Part shown: positions 1 to 11,556 of the stretch, piece after piece
How positions within the stretch are numbered: the stretch's first letter is position 1
Layout of the letters: each line of letters starts with the position of its first letter
The notes under the pieces: generated by a model
The model's input: only the letters and a program-made list of their open reading frames with translations
Told to the model about the DNA's origin: nothing
The model's database searches: none
Position numbers and translations under genes: made by a program
DNA from: Dicaeum eximium
Taxonomy: Eukaryota > Chordata > Aves > Passeriformes > Dicaeidae
DNA: 64,000 nucleotides
Assembly: GCA_013396995.1 (NCBI GenBank)
Contig: VWZP01010561.1
Coordinates: 469,767 to 533,766 of the forward strand
Direction: 5' to 3'

Positions 1-3000
1 ATCTCTTGCTCTGAGATGCTAGCAAACTCTCTGGCTCATGGCATGCGAATGATGAATCCCAGAATAACTAGGTTGCTGTCTCAGCTTTGCCCTTGGCCTG
101 CTGCATGCCTCACCCAGTGGTTATCCCAAAGCTTAGTATATTCTGTGCAACAGAGATTTACAAAAGAAAAAGCATGCCTATGTAACCAAGAAAATACAGA
201 TTTCCTATCATGGGTGTCAGTACCTTGGGGGATTCCCAAGTAGAAGACTAATCCAGAGATTTAGGTTGATCACCTAGACACAGATGTTTTTGTTAGTTTG
301 GATTCACCCACTTCTGTGCCTAGGTTTTCAACCTAGACGATAACAACAGTTTTGGGGTGGGCATTTTTTGTTATTGTTTTCTTTCCTTTTGCTTTTTAAT
401 CCTGCAAGGGTTTTATGTGGCCAAATATGTCAGATGTTTTGATAACAAAACCATAAAAATACCTGAACTTATACTACAGGTCTACAAATGGAACTGAAGT
501 CCAGCTCTGACATTTCCAAAGGGCTTTTGCTCTCCCCAGTTTAATGTACATACCCTTTTTAAAAATAAAAGTGAAATCTAGCATGGTTCACTAAGAGTAC
601 TTCTTTAGAAGCTAGAGGGTGGATTTGCCCCACTTCATATCAAACCGTTCGTACCAGATGGTTGCAATGTCAGTGTAAGGACAAAGTCAATGCAGATTTT
701 AGAAAATAGCAATGTTGTGGAAAAAGTGCTCCCTCTGGTTATTTTGCTGGAGAATTATTTGCTCACAGCAAAAGAGAAGTAGGGCAGAGGGCAGTTGGGT
801 TTACCTGCATTGTTTTCACCATTACAGTCAGGACGAGGGCTGTTTGTCAAAGGGGGTTTAGTTCCCCCCCTCCACGCCCCAAGGGCACACGTTTCTGACA
901 CGCTATGTTAGTTTTCTGAGGAGGTGAGGTCTCTTTCTCAGAGGCCGTGCATCTTCTGGATGCAGCAGGGAGGGGAAGGACACAGATTCATTCCCAGTGT
1001 GGGTTTCAGTCGTTCTTTTTACCTGCTACGCCATCCATGTTGTTTAGGAGCAGAGACCCAAAATGACAGACGTGACTGAGGCAGCTGCTGGAGCCAGCAC
1101 AGCTTCCTTCAAACCCCCCTGATCCGGCACAACAACAGTGCGGCGTGCTGGCAGCCCTGCAGGATTACAGCATCACCGCTGGCTTGCTGTTAACCCTTTG
1201 GAGCTCACAGCCAGCCGGACTGTGGCACGAGCTGGCAGGTGACAAACATCGACGGCACCCAGCACCCGAAGGCAAAGCGTCTCTCCAGAGATAGCAGCTC
1301 TTGAGCGCTTGAGTGGGCTCTTGAATAGCAGCACGCTTGGACAGTACCTACTGCTGGTGTGGCACAGTCAGCTCTACCTGCCTTAGAACAGCGACAAAAC
1401 AGAAAACCGTCTTCCAAAATTTTGCAAATGGAAAGAAAAAACACAAACAGGTCATGCTAAGACATTGTGAGGAGATAACAGCAGTAACTGCAAGGCTTAT
1501 CGCTTCAAGAGGAGAGTTAGCATAAATTATTTGTGCATCCACGCAGGAAAGTAGCATGGGCATGTTCTGGGCAATGTCATTTAGACCGAGTCAGCAGATA
1601 AAAAATATTCAAGTGTACTGTGCTTGATTGCTGAGGAGACTTCACAAACGAGCTGTTGCCGTGTTGAAAAAAAAAAAAAAAACAGTCCAAGAGAAGTGCT
1701 GAACTGAAACCCCCAGAGATTAAGAATAATCACAAAATACATCTTTGGGAGTGTGAGAAGTCTGGAAACTTCTGCACCACAAGCATGTCATGATTCCAGG
1801 CTGCCCTCTCAAGCTAGTGGATACTGAAGGGTATCATTGTGATCCCTCCTAGTTAATGGCAATCACACCTCTGACTGCAATACTTTGCAGTCCAGAGCCA
1901 ACACAGATTGGCAGTGCTATGTCTACATTTTGCAGGGGTCAACACATTTCCCTGTAATGAGAGTTTCTTACAGGAATACTCCACTGGCATCCTGAGCAAG
2001 GACCAGGAAGATGGACTATTGCCTGTAGCAAACCTGAGCTGCTTTTGACCTTGACAGGATAGACTTTTTCTCTTATTACATGTTAATCATTGTATCCCCT
2101 ATGCTATGCAGTGCTATAGGAAAATCACAGACTTTAGTTACAGGCTGCACCCGTAATAATCTGCAATTCATGATCAGGAAAAATATGGCTGTTTTCTGTG
2201 ACAACTATAACATACAGATACAATACAGATAACCAAAATGAAAAGTCAAGACCATCCTACTGTCAGTCCTAAAATCTGTTTGGTTTCAGAACATGAAATG
2301 TGATTTAACTGATAGCTTTATTAGTGTTTATCTGCTTGTCATCCTCTTTCTTCCTCTTTCAATACCTAAATGTCTACATATCAGGGGGTCATTTTAAGTC
2401 TGTCATTCAACATCTTACCCCTTCTTTCCCTTCTTTGAGAAATTTTCTCCTCTTCCCTCTTTATAGGGGTGAAAACACAGTTCATTCCCCATGCCAGCTT
2501 TTCTTTTCCTTTTTTTTTTTTTTTTTTGCTTCTTATCTGAAACTACTAGCAAAGACAATGTTGGGGAGTAATGCTGGTTGAACAACATCACAGTACTAAT
2601 TAGTCATAGGCCACCTGACATCCAAACCTCTTTTATTCTTCTGTTTTTCTTACATTTTTATTTGAAATAGAAGACCTTTTCCCCAAACTCCCAAATGCAC
2701 TAATCCATGAAGCATTCCAGCAATAAGGAAATTAATATTTAATTACTTTAATTCTACTATCTATTGAAAGCACAGTTTCAAGCAAGTTCATTTTATGTGT
2801 GGTGATACTGAGGCAGTCGGTTTCAGTCCCCAGGTCTTGTCACAAGTGCTGAAGCCAAGAATAGATCTGGGTGTAAGTTGCATTGTTCCAGGACATTGAA
2901 ATTCTGACTGTGTCTAGTTAGTATTGTTCCTAACAAGTGAAAACCAAAGATCATCCTGTCCCTCCTTAAAAAAAAAAAAAAAATCAGAAAGAGAGAAAAG

Positions 3001-4924
3001 GCTTTGCACATTTTTGTTACAAACAAACTATATTGCAGTACACGCAGAGCACAGTTACTGATTCTATATTTTGTCCAACCAAAATAGGTCAGTTAGGAAG
3101 CACTCCAAAGCTGCACAGAAGTTGGCATTTCTGATTATTCGGGCTGAACGATTCCAATGGGCCAGTTGTCAAGCACAATTTGCAAAGGCTCCTGGCACTC
3201 TGGCCATGGGAGGAGTTCCCCAATTTCTGTTATAACACAGACAACAGCAGTAACATTTTAATCAGACACTCGAGCCTGCTGAGGAGCTCTGTTATAATCC
3301 ATTGTTATGCCCAAAAGGACTGCAGTTAGATATGGATGGGGAATCTACAGTGGGCTGTGGCTCCTTAGTGCAGCCACCATGGGTTTCAATGCAAAATTAA
3401 AGAAAAGATGTTTCTCCTCTCCCTTGACACACACGACAGTAAGTGACTGCAGTAAATTATTCCTTCAGCACACTACTCTAAGCTATTTTAAGAGCTATCT
3501 GCTCTGCAATTAGATCAGGGAATACCTTGTATGTTAACAGGGGAAGTCGCAATTAGGAAGCAGAAACAGAGGTCTTTATCTGGAGGACTCACAAGACATG
3601 GGTGCAAGACAGATCTTGAGAGCACACTTTGGGCAATTAAATGCATGTTAAGCGTAAGTTCTTCATCTATACCAAACTTCTAAGATATGCTAGTCAATAC
3701 ATTTTTGCAATGAAGATTTTAAAATCAAAAGTAAGGTTTTTGATTGGCTGTAATGTCAAAACCTTTTTGTCTTGTAAAGATACTAAGGAATGGAAGGGCA
3801 ACAATATCAGCCTTCATCTCACAGTCCTCTTGAGGAGGCCTCAGTATAAAACCAAAAATACTTCAAGGAAAAGAGAGGAGGAGCAAGAAGAAAGAACCAT
3901 AGGACTATGGATTTTGCAGAAAAAGAAGTAATGTATTCAAGAAAAAGACAAACATCAAAACACTGTTCAAATGCAATTAAAAATATATAACCTTGAAATT
4001 TAAATACTATAAGTACAGTAGTTCCTAAGTTTATGTTTGAATTACATGAACTAGTATCTTTCTTGAAGCAATTATAGTATCCCTAATTAAATTGTGGGTC
4101 TTTTACAGTAATATCAATTAGCTCTTTAAAAACCACATTATTAATTTATCAAGAAGACAACTTGATAACATAGTGAAGGCAATGAGATAGATCACTGCTA
4201 GAGGGAACAGACTTAATTCAAAAGTAAATGGACGGTGAATCTCCACTAACTTCTGAGGAGCTGCACAGATTCACCGTTCTCAGAATGGGATTTGCATTAC
4301 TAACATCAAAACTTTCTTCTTTATCTGTTTTTTTTTTTTTTGCCTGTTTTCTATACACACAGCCATGAAGAAAATCATATTGTCACAGAATATGACATGT
4401 AATGAGGCTGCATCCTACCGGGTTTTTCTTTGCTGTAAAATGCATCTTAGTGTGTGCTGGGAAGAAGAAAAGGGCAAAAAATAAGTTTGGAGGCAGAATG
4501 AAAACTGAAATTAAAACAAACAAACCAAAACAAAATAAGAACTTCTTCATTGAAAGGTACTTTATATATTGACAACAAAGATTCCAGATGATCCAGAAAA
4601 GAAAGGAATATGGGAAATACCTCTGGAAAATATTTCTGAACAGTAAAGAGATGGTTGGTATGGGTTGTGTGTGTTTGACAGCAGCTACTCTTTGGAGTAA
4701 AAAAGGAATACTAGACAACTCTTTGGTCTGCTGGTGGGTTTGGATGGCAGAGATCCGTCTGCACTCAATGTGCCACTACTTGATGGGAAGGAAAATATAC
4801 AAATCCTCTGAAGAAGAGGAATACAAACAAACAGTGCAGAGGGAGAAGCATGAAAATCTTCCCCCAGTGCCACAGAATTATGCAACTCCTTGCTTACCAA
4901 GCTATTACACTGGCAGCTGTGTTC

Positions 4925-4996
4925 AGATATAGATATAGATATAGATATAGATATAGATATAGATATAGATATAGATATAGATATAGATATAGATAT
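4925..4996. repeat. Hexamer microsatellite (AGATAT)12
   Basis: Twelve perfect copies of AGATAT in tandem, ending in ATAAAGG. Perfect identity indicates a young, probably length-variable array. The reading frame through it gives an Asp-Ile repeat, which is not evidence of coding. Confidence 0.98.
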
Positions 4997-5163
4997 AAAG
5001 GTTAGTATTTCTCTCAGTTCTGTTTCTTACATCTCACCAATTTCATTACTCCTTTCTGTTTTTTCTTTCAACCAGATTTTTAACATAATTTCCTCTACGC
5101 ATTCTTCTAGAGACAATTTCTTCATCAGGGCCCCACAAATACCTTCCTGATTTGCGAAAGTCT

Positions 5164-5195
5164 CATCTGTATTTACATACATCTGTATTTACATA
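5164..5195. repeat. Two-copy 16-base tandem repeat
   Basis: CATCTGTATTTACATA occurs twice back to back, followed by CATG. Confidence 0.9.
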
Positions 5196-7714
5196 CATGT
5201 TTATGGTTCAAATACCAAGCTCCCAATCACTTCAGCATGTGCCTGCAATGGCTTGCTGATGTTGACATACACCTGCTTTGGGCCATGCACAGAAAGTGTA
5301 ATGTAGAGCTCCATCTGCTGCTGGAGGGGCCTCTTGCTTGGATCACCACCACACACATTCCTGCAAATGCACGTAGGGAAGACACAAAGTTTGTGCCACT
5401 GAATGGTCTTTGGGAGTTCTACACAGTCTGCCATTCATGTAGACTTCCACATGAGCCTTTCTGCTTTGTTCCCATGCCAGGATACTTGAGCAACATTAAA
5501 AACACTGTACATGAACCCAGTCTCTACCAAATTAAATGTTTGGAGTCACAGAATTGATATTTTCTGCAGGGAAACAGCTGCACCACTGGAAAATTTCTCA
5601 GTAATTGAAACTAAATATTCAGGGTCTTTTTGGTGACAAAAATCACCTGAATCTTCCGTAATATGATGTAGGAAAATGGTTCCCACTCTTCCAAATATCT
5701 TTGAAAGAAAGAGGGGTATGCAGGCTAAAGTTAAAGTGGTAACTAGACATTAGAGACCCATAAAATATTACTGTAAAAGCACGAATAATACAGCAAGACC
5801 AATATAGACAGAAATTTAAAATAAAATTTTTCTTTCTTAAAATTTTCTCACAGAAAATTGTCTTTCTTTACAAGGAATCATCTACCTCACAGGACTATTT
5901 CTATTCTATTATAGATATCTGAAGAGAAATGAAAATAAAACTATAAAAGCTGAAAGTACCTATTTGAGAGCAAGGTTTTTGACTCTAATTGGTCAAAGCA
6001 ATAATATTGAGGAAACTAGATAAAAATTTTCAAGGAAAACTGACTTTTTGCAAGACTTATCAAGAACTGTGCTTTCTAAATGATGGTAATAATAAAGAAA
6101 TACAGCATGCTTAGGTAGAAATTCATTTTCCTACTTTAAGTTTGAAAATAATCACAATGTGGAACAATGACTTCAATATAGCTGATACAATTTATTGTCA
6201 TCCATGACAGCATTCCAGATAATCAGATAAACTTCATAGTTCCAGGTTTGGATGAAAACTCTCATTTCTGGTAGGTTTGACCCTATATAGAAAGTACAAA
6301 ACTCTGCATCTTCAGCCCATATATTCAAAATTGTGCATTTAAGCTATCTTGTTTTGCAGTTAAGTCCCCAGAGATGACTTCTCAAGCAACAGGAGGATCA
6401 GGAGGCTGTAAGATTGTCTTTACCTCACGGGCAGCACACACAGCCAGCCTCCACCACCGTGCAGGGGATTGCAACAGAAGCTTATGCAATGAACCAAGAA
6501 GGGTGATAAAAAGAGGAGAAAGACCTACTAAGCTGAAATAAATGGGATAAGTACATAAATCAAATGTTCGTTGCCAAACCGTTTTTGACCAAATCCAGGA
6601 AAGATGGAAACAATTTTGCAAATGGCAAACCTCCAGAACAATGATACCTTACATATGGCTCAGGGAATGTTGCCTTTGAAGTTAAAAGGCAGCCAAGTGT
6701 GAAATCTGTGATCAATATAGGAAGCAGAAGGAAAAAGCTAACCAGACACAAATAAAAATTCCTGATGGCATTTTAATTCCACATGCATTAGACAGCTCCC
6801 AGGGAAAAGACCAATAACTGTATATACTTTAAATAAACTGCATGCAAAATATGCAGTGTTCATCTTTAATAGTATACCTGCTTCCCTTATCAGTTCGGAA
6901 CTCCTTCATTTCCATTTTCTTTTGATTCTCTATGATTTGGAAGGATGAGATTTTACATAATTAAATAAATTTATTCTTCTTTGCTAAGGAGTATTGCTGA
7001 TATTTTTAAGAACATTCAGGAGATTCATGTAAATACAAATATTTGCTCTTTAGGCATTTTGCAACTTTAGGAAGCATTATCAGCAATTAGAAGAAGAATG
7101 CATTAGATCTGGAATTAGATAAAACTTTATAGTATTCCCACTGAAATTTCTCGTGGTGAAATATCGGCTGCATGATTTCAAGAAGGCCTGGCTGGATACA
7201 AATCATAATACAAATAATCCAGTTAGGAAAAGGATTGCCTGAAACTGCCAAAAACAAATTTTCCCTCTGCTATGTCTTTCAGAAATGAAATATTCTTAGC
7301 TTTGACTAGAGGCAGTTCTAAGGAACAAAGCCGGGCTCCAAAGATGGATTTTCCTCAAAACATGGCAAACGTTTCAGTTTGTTCTTCTGATTTGTTTTCT
7401 GAAAACGAGATACAAAATTTTTGAATATGATATCTTCTAGCTAATACCTGTTGTGTTGCCATTTAAAATGGGAGTGCTTCAGCACCTCAACTGAACACAT
7501 ATTTAATATCCTGTCCATTTTTAAACATGTGAACAGTGTTATTGATTTCAATAGTGTCTCGTATGTCTTTTAACAAGACAGAGAACAGAAGGATAGCTGA
7601 TCTCCAAGGGCAAACTCAAAACATACACAGCAGTCCTTTCCAATGTGCATTAAGCTGGGTAGGCATGGCAGGAGGCTGTTTTGGCAAATGCCACTCCCCT
7701 TTGATGAAGAAAGA

Positions 7715-8080
7715 TTTGGGAAGCTCCAGGCTTGTCAGTCTTGTCTCAGCTCCTGAGAAAAAAATGCAGCAAATCTTCCTGAACATCATTTTTGGACAAA
7801 TGAGGGAGACAAAGGTGATGAGATTACTCATTCAGTATATAAGGGTACGAAAGTGGATGTCATTTACCTTGTCTTTAGTAAGGCTCTTGACACAGTCTCC
7901 CAGAGAATCTTTTTATCCTATCTGGAAAGGTATGGCTTATGTGCATGGAAAACTAGCTGAACTGCCAGCCTCAAAGAGCTCAAAATCAAAGGGTAGTCAG
8001 TTACTAGCAATACTTCTAAGTGTTGATCTTGGTACTGGTATTGCTTAACATCTGCCTTGAGAAACAGGGCACAGCCAGTC
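7715..8080 (+). mobile_element. CR1 LINE fragment, reverse-transcriptase region
   Basis: One frame reads SSRLVSLVSAPEKKMQQIFL, resembling the CR1 ORF2 block NYRPVSLTSVPGK-MEQILL. About 60 bases on, another frame reads VDVIYLVFSKALDTVSQ, the CR1 reverse-transcriptase motif usually written DVVYLDFSKAFDTV. The next part resembles the CR1 stretch ending in 'GLTLFNI', at about 8025-8050. Frameshifts and a stop show it is dead. Family known from established CR1 ORF2 consensus, recalled not searched. Confidence 0.75.
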
Positions 8081-11000
8081 ACTGTGTGTCACTGTCTGCT
8101 ACCAACACACTGCTGGCAGTAGGAATAGTCTTGGCCACAGACTCCATCGAGGCTCAAGGCTCCTCAAGGCTCCATGGAGATGGATACCATCTGAGTATAA
8201 TGCTGTTGACTGGTGCCACTAGAAGGTATATACAATAAATGCAGAAAGAAATGTAACAGCACATGTCCAATATGTAAAAATTACTTTATATTGACCTCAA
8301 TTTATTTTCTTTTCATCTGCCTAGATACATCAGAGCAGGGAGCAAATCTGCTTTTTAGTTTTTTGAAAACCAGCAGCAAATGTCTGTTGTGACTGAGATC
8401 TTGGGGAAGTATCAGGAGCACGTTGAAGTACTTTCAGCCACAAATTAGGAATCCTTTCTCATCTTCATAAAATGGACTCCTTGATTTAAGATTAGAAATT
8501 CAGGATGGGATTTTTTATGGCTAGGCAGGCTCATCAAAAATGTTTCAGATCTCTCAAATTTATAATATGCCATTTAATTTTCATGGATTTAATGCACTGT
8601 TTTGACACATTTCTGTTGCAGAAGTAACTCCTGAATAAGCTAGATGAAAATCATCACTTTTCTTTTGTCTTCCTTTCTCTGTTCCAGTCATTTGGGTAAC
8701 TATAGGTGTCCTGAACATTTTCTAAATATGAGTTGGCACTGTGCTGTGCAAGTCAGGGCATCATATTTAGTTTTTGTAACTTCTCTACTCTCAAGTAACC
8801 AAACACATTTGACTAAGAATGCATGCTGTACATATGAAAATATATATGAAAATATGAAGGATTTATTGTCATTTTTCCATGTATTTAAATATGTGAATAG
8901 TATCCTAAGATATCCTATCAAATGTTAATGGAAGCGTTGGAAAAGAAATCTCTTTAGCAAAGTTTTTTTTTTTTAAACTAGAAAACAATTGGGTTGGGAA
9001 TACTCTTCATTACTCTTAGGGAAGAAAAAAGCGTTTATAAAAAACCAAACACCCCAAAAGAGACTTCATGCCTCCTGCTAGTATCTGCCAGGACTGAATA
9101 GAAGTTGTATGAGACATTCCTGCATGACAGGAGGTGTTGAGCATCCCTCTTGACACACACCTCTTCAGCCTCTGACTACTATAAGACACCTACAAGGACT
9201 TGTAGCCTATTAATTTGTGTAGGTCTGTTTGGTGGTGCAGGAAAACTACAGGTTTTGTTTGTTCTCTTTGTATTAGCCCTAAGCCTTCACAAAAACCACA
9301 TTGTGAGCATTGGATTAGCAGCTCCTCTATTCTACAAGTATCCAGATATCCTTGAGGTGTATGCAACTCATCCTAAAGAGCTCCTTCATGCCAAATACAA
9401 TCATCTACAATAACACAACAAATAGCTTTGGAGACTGATGGGAGACTACTGTGGAGGGCACTGTGGATGAGAAGTAGGCATTCGTATCTAGTTTTAGGTC
9501 TGCTTGCTGACTTTGTATCGCAGGTATGCACTAATGCCCTTATTGATGGGAAAAACCTTGGATACAAATCATAAAGCATCTGCTGCTGGATTCTATTGGA
9601 ATGGAGCTCCCTTATACTATAAAATAACAAGTCTCCTAAATTTTCCTATCTTATTTTAATTTGAATTAATTCTTTCAGGAAGATATTGAATCTGATCGTT
9701 GTTATTGCAAAGAAAAGACTCCTGCAACTTACCACTAACAGCAAAAAGCCAAAGCAAAAGTAAACTGCCCAGAAAAAGCAATTATACCACCTTTATGGTG
9801 TACTGAGTAATACCTATACTGTAAACTACAGATTACCAAGGTTGTGCAATGAATTTCCAGATCCCTCCTAAGGACTGTCAAAAGCAGTTGCTAATACCAC
9901 TAACATCCATTGACTTCAGAAGAAGTGTAATCAGGACAAAAAGAAGCAAATCTAAGCAAGTGTACATTGTCTTTTAACAGCATGACTACATCTAGACCAG
10001 AAACAATGCACTGAACTTCTAATCCAAAGAAAAGAAAGTATAATTTTTTTTTCTTTTCTAAGTAAATATTAAGTAGAAATACAAATGGTTAAACAACAAT
10101 ATATATAACAACATATACTAACATAAGAGTTTTTGAGAGTTCCCCTCAAAATATAACTAAATTTTTTATCCATGTAAACAATATCTTATGACAAAACTTA
10201 TTAAGTGAGGTTTCTTCGAAAAGAGCACCTAGACTTCGGTTGGCAGAGAAAAATTTGCAATAAAACTGAGGAGTATCAAATTTTGGATCCTGTACAAGGC
10301 AGTGGATTTATCTTTACAAAATACTCAATGGACTGACTGAAGCCCCCTGCTTATTAATGTACATCAGGCTTTTCAATTATAGGTGGGAAATTTCTTTCAG
10401 CCTCTGACGTTTGTTTTCAGAACAATCTCCTCTCAAATTAGTCCTGCAGTTTACACAACATTAGTGCACTTAACTTTTAGTGACTGAATTTCACAATGCT
10501 TTTCTTAAAGGCATTCACTGCCAGCTAGTGACTGGGGAGACAAAATAAAATGTATCTGAAGTTTCCCATACTTTAAATAGGTTGCAGTTGATTAAGGGAA
10601 GGCACAAATACTTAACATCTGCAATATTACATTTTTTGCTTTCTCAAAAAGGATGCAAGAGCACAAATTGGTTTATGATGTGTTCATAAAACTATTTATA
10701 TAAAATACAGTTATTAGAGGTTTCAATAGCTGAGCTGAGTACAAACTGTTCTATTTAGTTGCATTTATATAATCTTTCTGGAGGGCAAGTCAAAGAACTG
10801 GAGAAGCCAAAGAATTTGGCCTTAAATTGGCTTCAAAAATACTAATACTCCTGGAAAACTAAATGATAATTTGATTGCAACCATGGGACAATCTACAATA
10901 AAGTCTTCTGGCTCTCACAGTCTTGGCCCTGATTACACTTCTACCAGCAACAGTGATGTGTAATCAGGGAGTAAATTCAACTGGAGTAAATTCAACTGCA

Positions 11001-11499
11001 GGCAGTGTAAAACGAGCAGGTGAGACCACAATCAGGCCTTTTGAGTCCAGTATCAGCCTTTCCATGCTTCTATTTGAAACAAAAGTTTTTTCCTCTTGAG
11101 TCATATTACACTTTTCTTCCTAGATATACTGGCAGAAAACCAGGCTTTCTTTCTCTCTCTTTTACTTTTTTTTCCTTCAGAAGTACATGGAAATTACGCA
11201 GCACATGAAGAAGCTGCCAAGGACAGTTCAGCTCAAAGTGTCATAACAAGCATCATATTTCATGCATTTCTTAACCAGCCTTGATGTACTGCAGGAATGA
11301 TCAAATGATCTTTGGGATGTGCGAGTGAAGGACACACCAATATACCATGTCAAAGCTACAGCAGGAGGAAGCTGGTATGAATGCAAAGAATGAATTCTGG
11401 GAAATATTTCAGCCTCGGAACTCACCAAAAGCCCTCAGAAAGAGTTTCAAATCATGGAAAACAAGACAGGGAGCTGAATACTTACATCTTGTGCTCCTC
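8081..11499. other. Gene-free AT-rich DNA
   Basis: No recognisable exon, RNA gene or mobile element. A 15-base tandem pair lies at 10968-10997 (GGAGTAAATTCAACT twice). Confidence 0.65.
10968..10997. repeat. Two-copy 15-base tandem repeat
   Basis: GGAGTAAATTCAACT is repeated exactly twice, head to tail. Confidence 0.9.
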
Positions 11500-11556
11500 C
11501 TGGATCTCTCTGTGGTTCCTGTCCCTTCCAACCTTAACCGTTCAGTGATTCTGTGG
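11500..11556 (+). mobile_element. CR1 LINE 3' end fragment
   Basis: GTCCCTTCCAACCTTAACCG followed by TTCAGTGATTCTGTG matches the 3' end of CR1 (…TCCCTTCCAACCT-AACC-ATTCTRTGATTCTRTG), with the element's terminal 8-base repeat. Only a short 3' tail is recognisable; sequence before it does not clearly belong. Confidence 0.7.

Larger units (their letters stand above)
1..7714. other. Gene-free AT-rich DNA
   Basis: No exon or conserved protein segment is recognised on either strand. Open frames are short and lack family motifs. Contents: A run 1667-1682, T run 2510-2527, the hexamer array at 4925-4996 and a two-copy 16-base tandem at 5164-5195. About 840-1300 has higher G+C and more CpG than its surroundings. 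Open frames on both strands at 5201-5560 gave no match I recognise. Confidence 0.7.

Noticed and set aside
4890..5150. Asp-Ile repeat protein
   Set aside because: Translation of the (AGATAT)12 microsatellite; the repeat explains the frame.
5201..5557. Overlapping open frames on both strands that look like a possible retrocopy
   Set aside because: No known protein recognised in any frame; no poly(A) tail or target-site duplication found.
7536..8048. Plus-strand open frame of 170 codons, the longest in the window
   Set aside because: Part of it matches degraded CR1 ORF2 and the conserved motif then moves to another frame, so it is a repeat remnant, not a gene.
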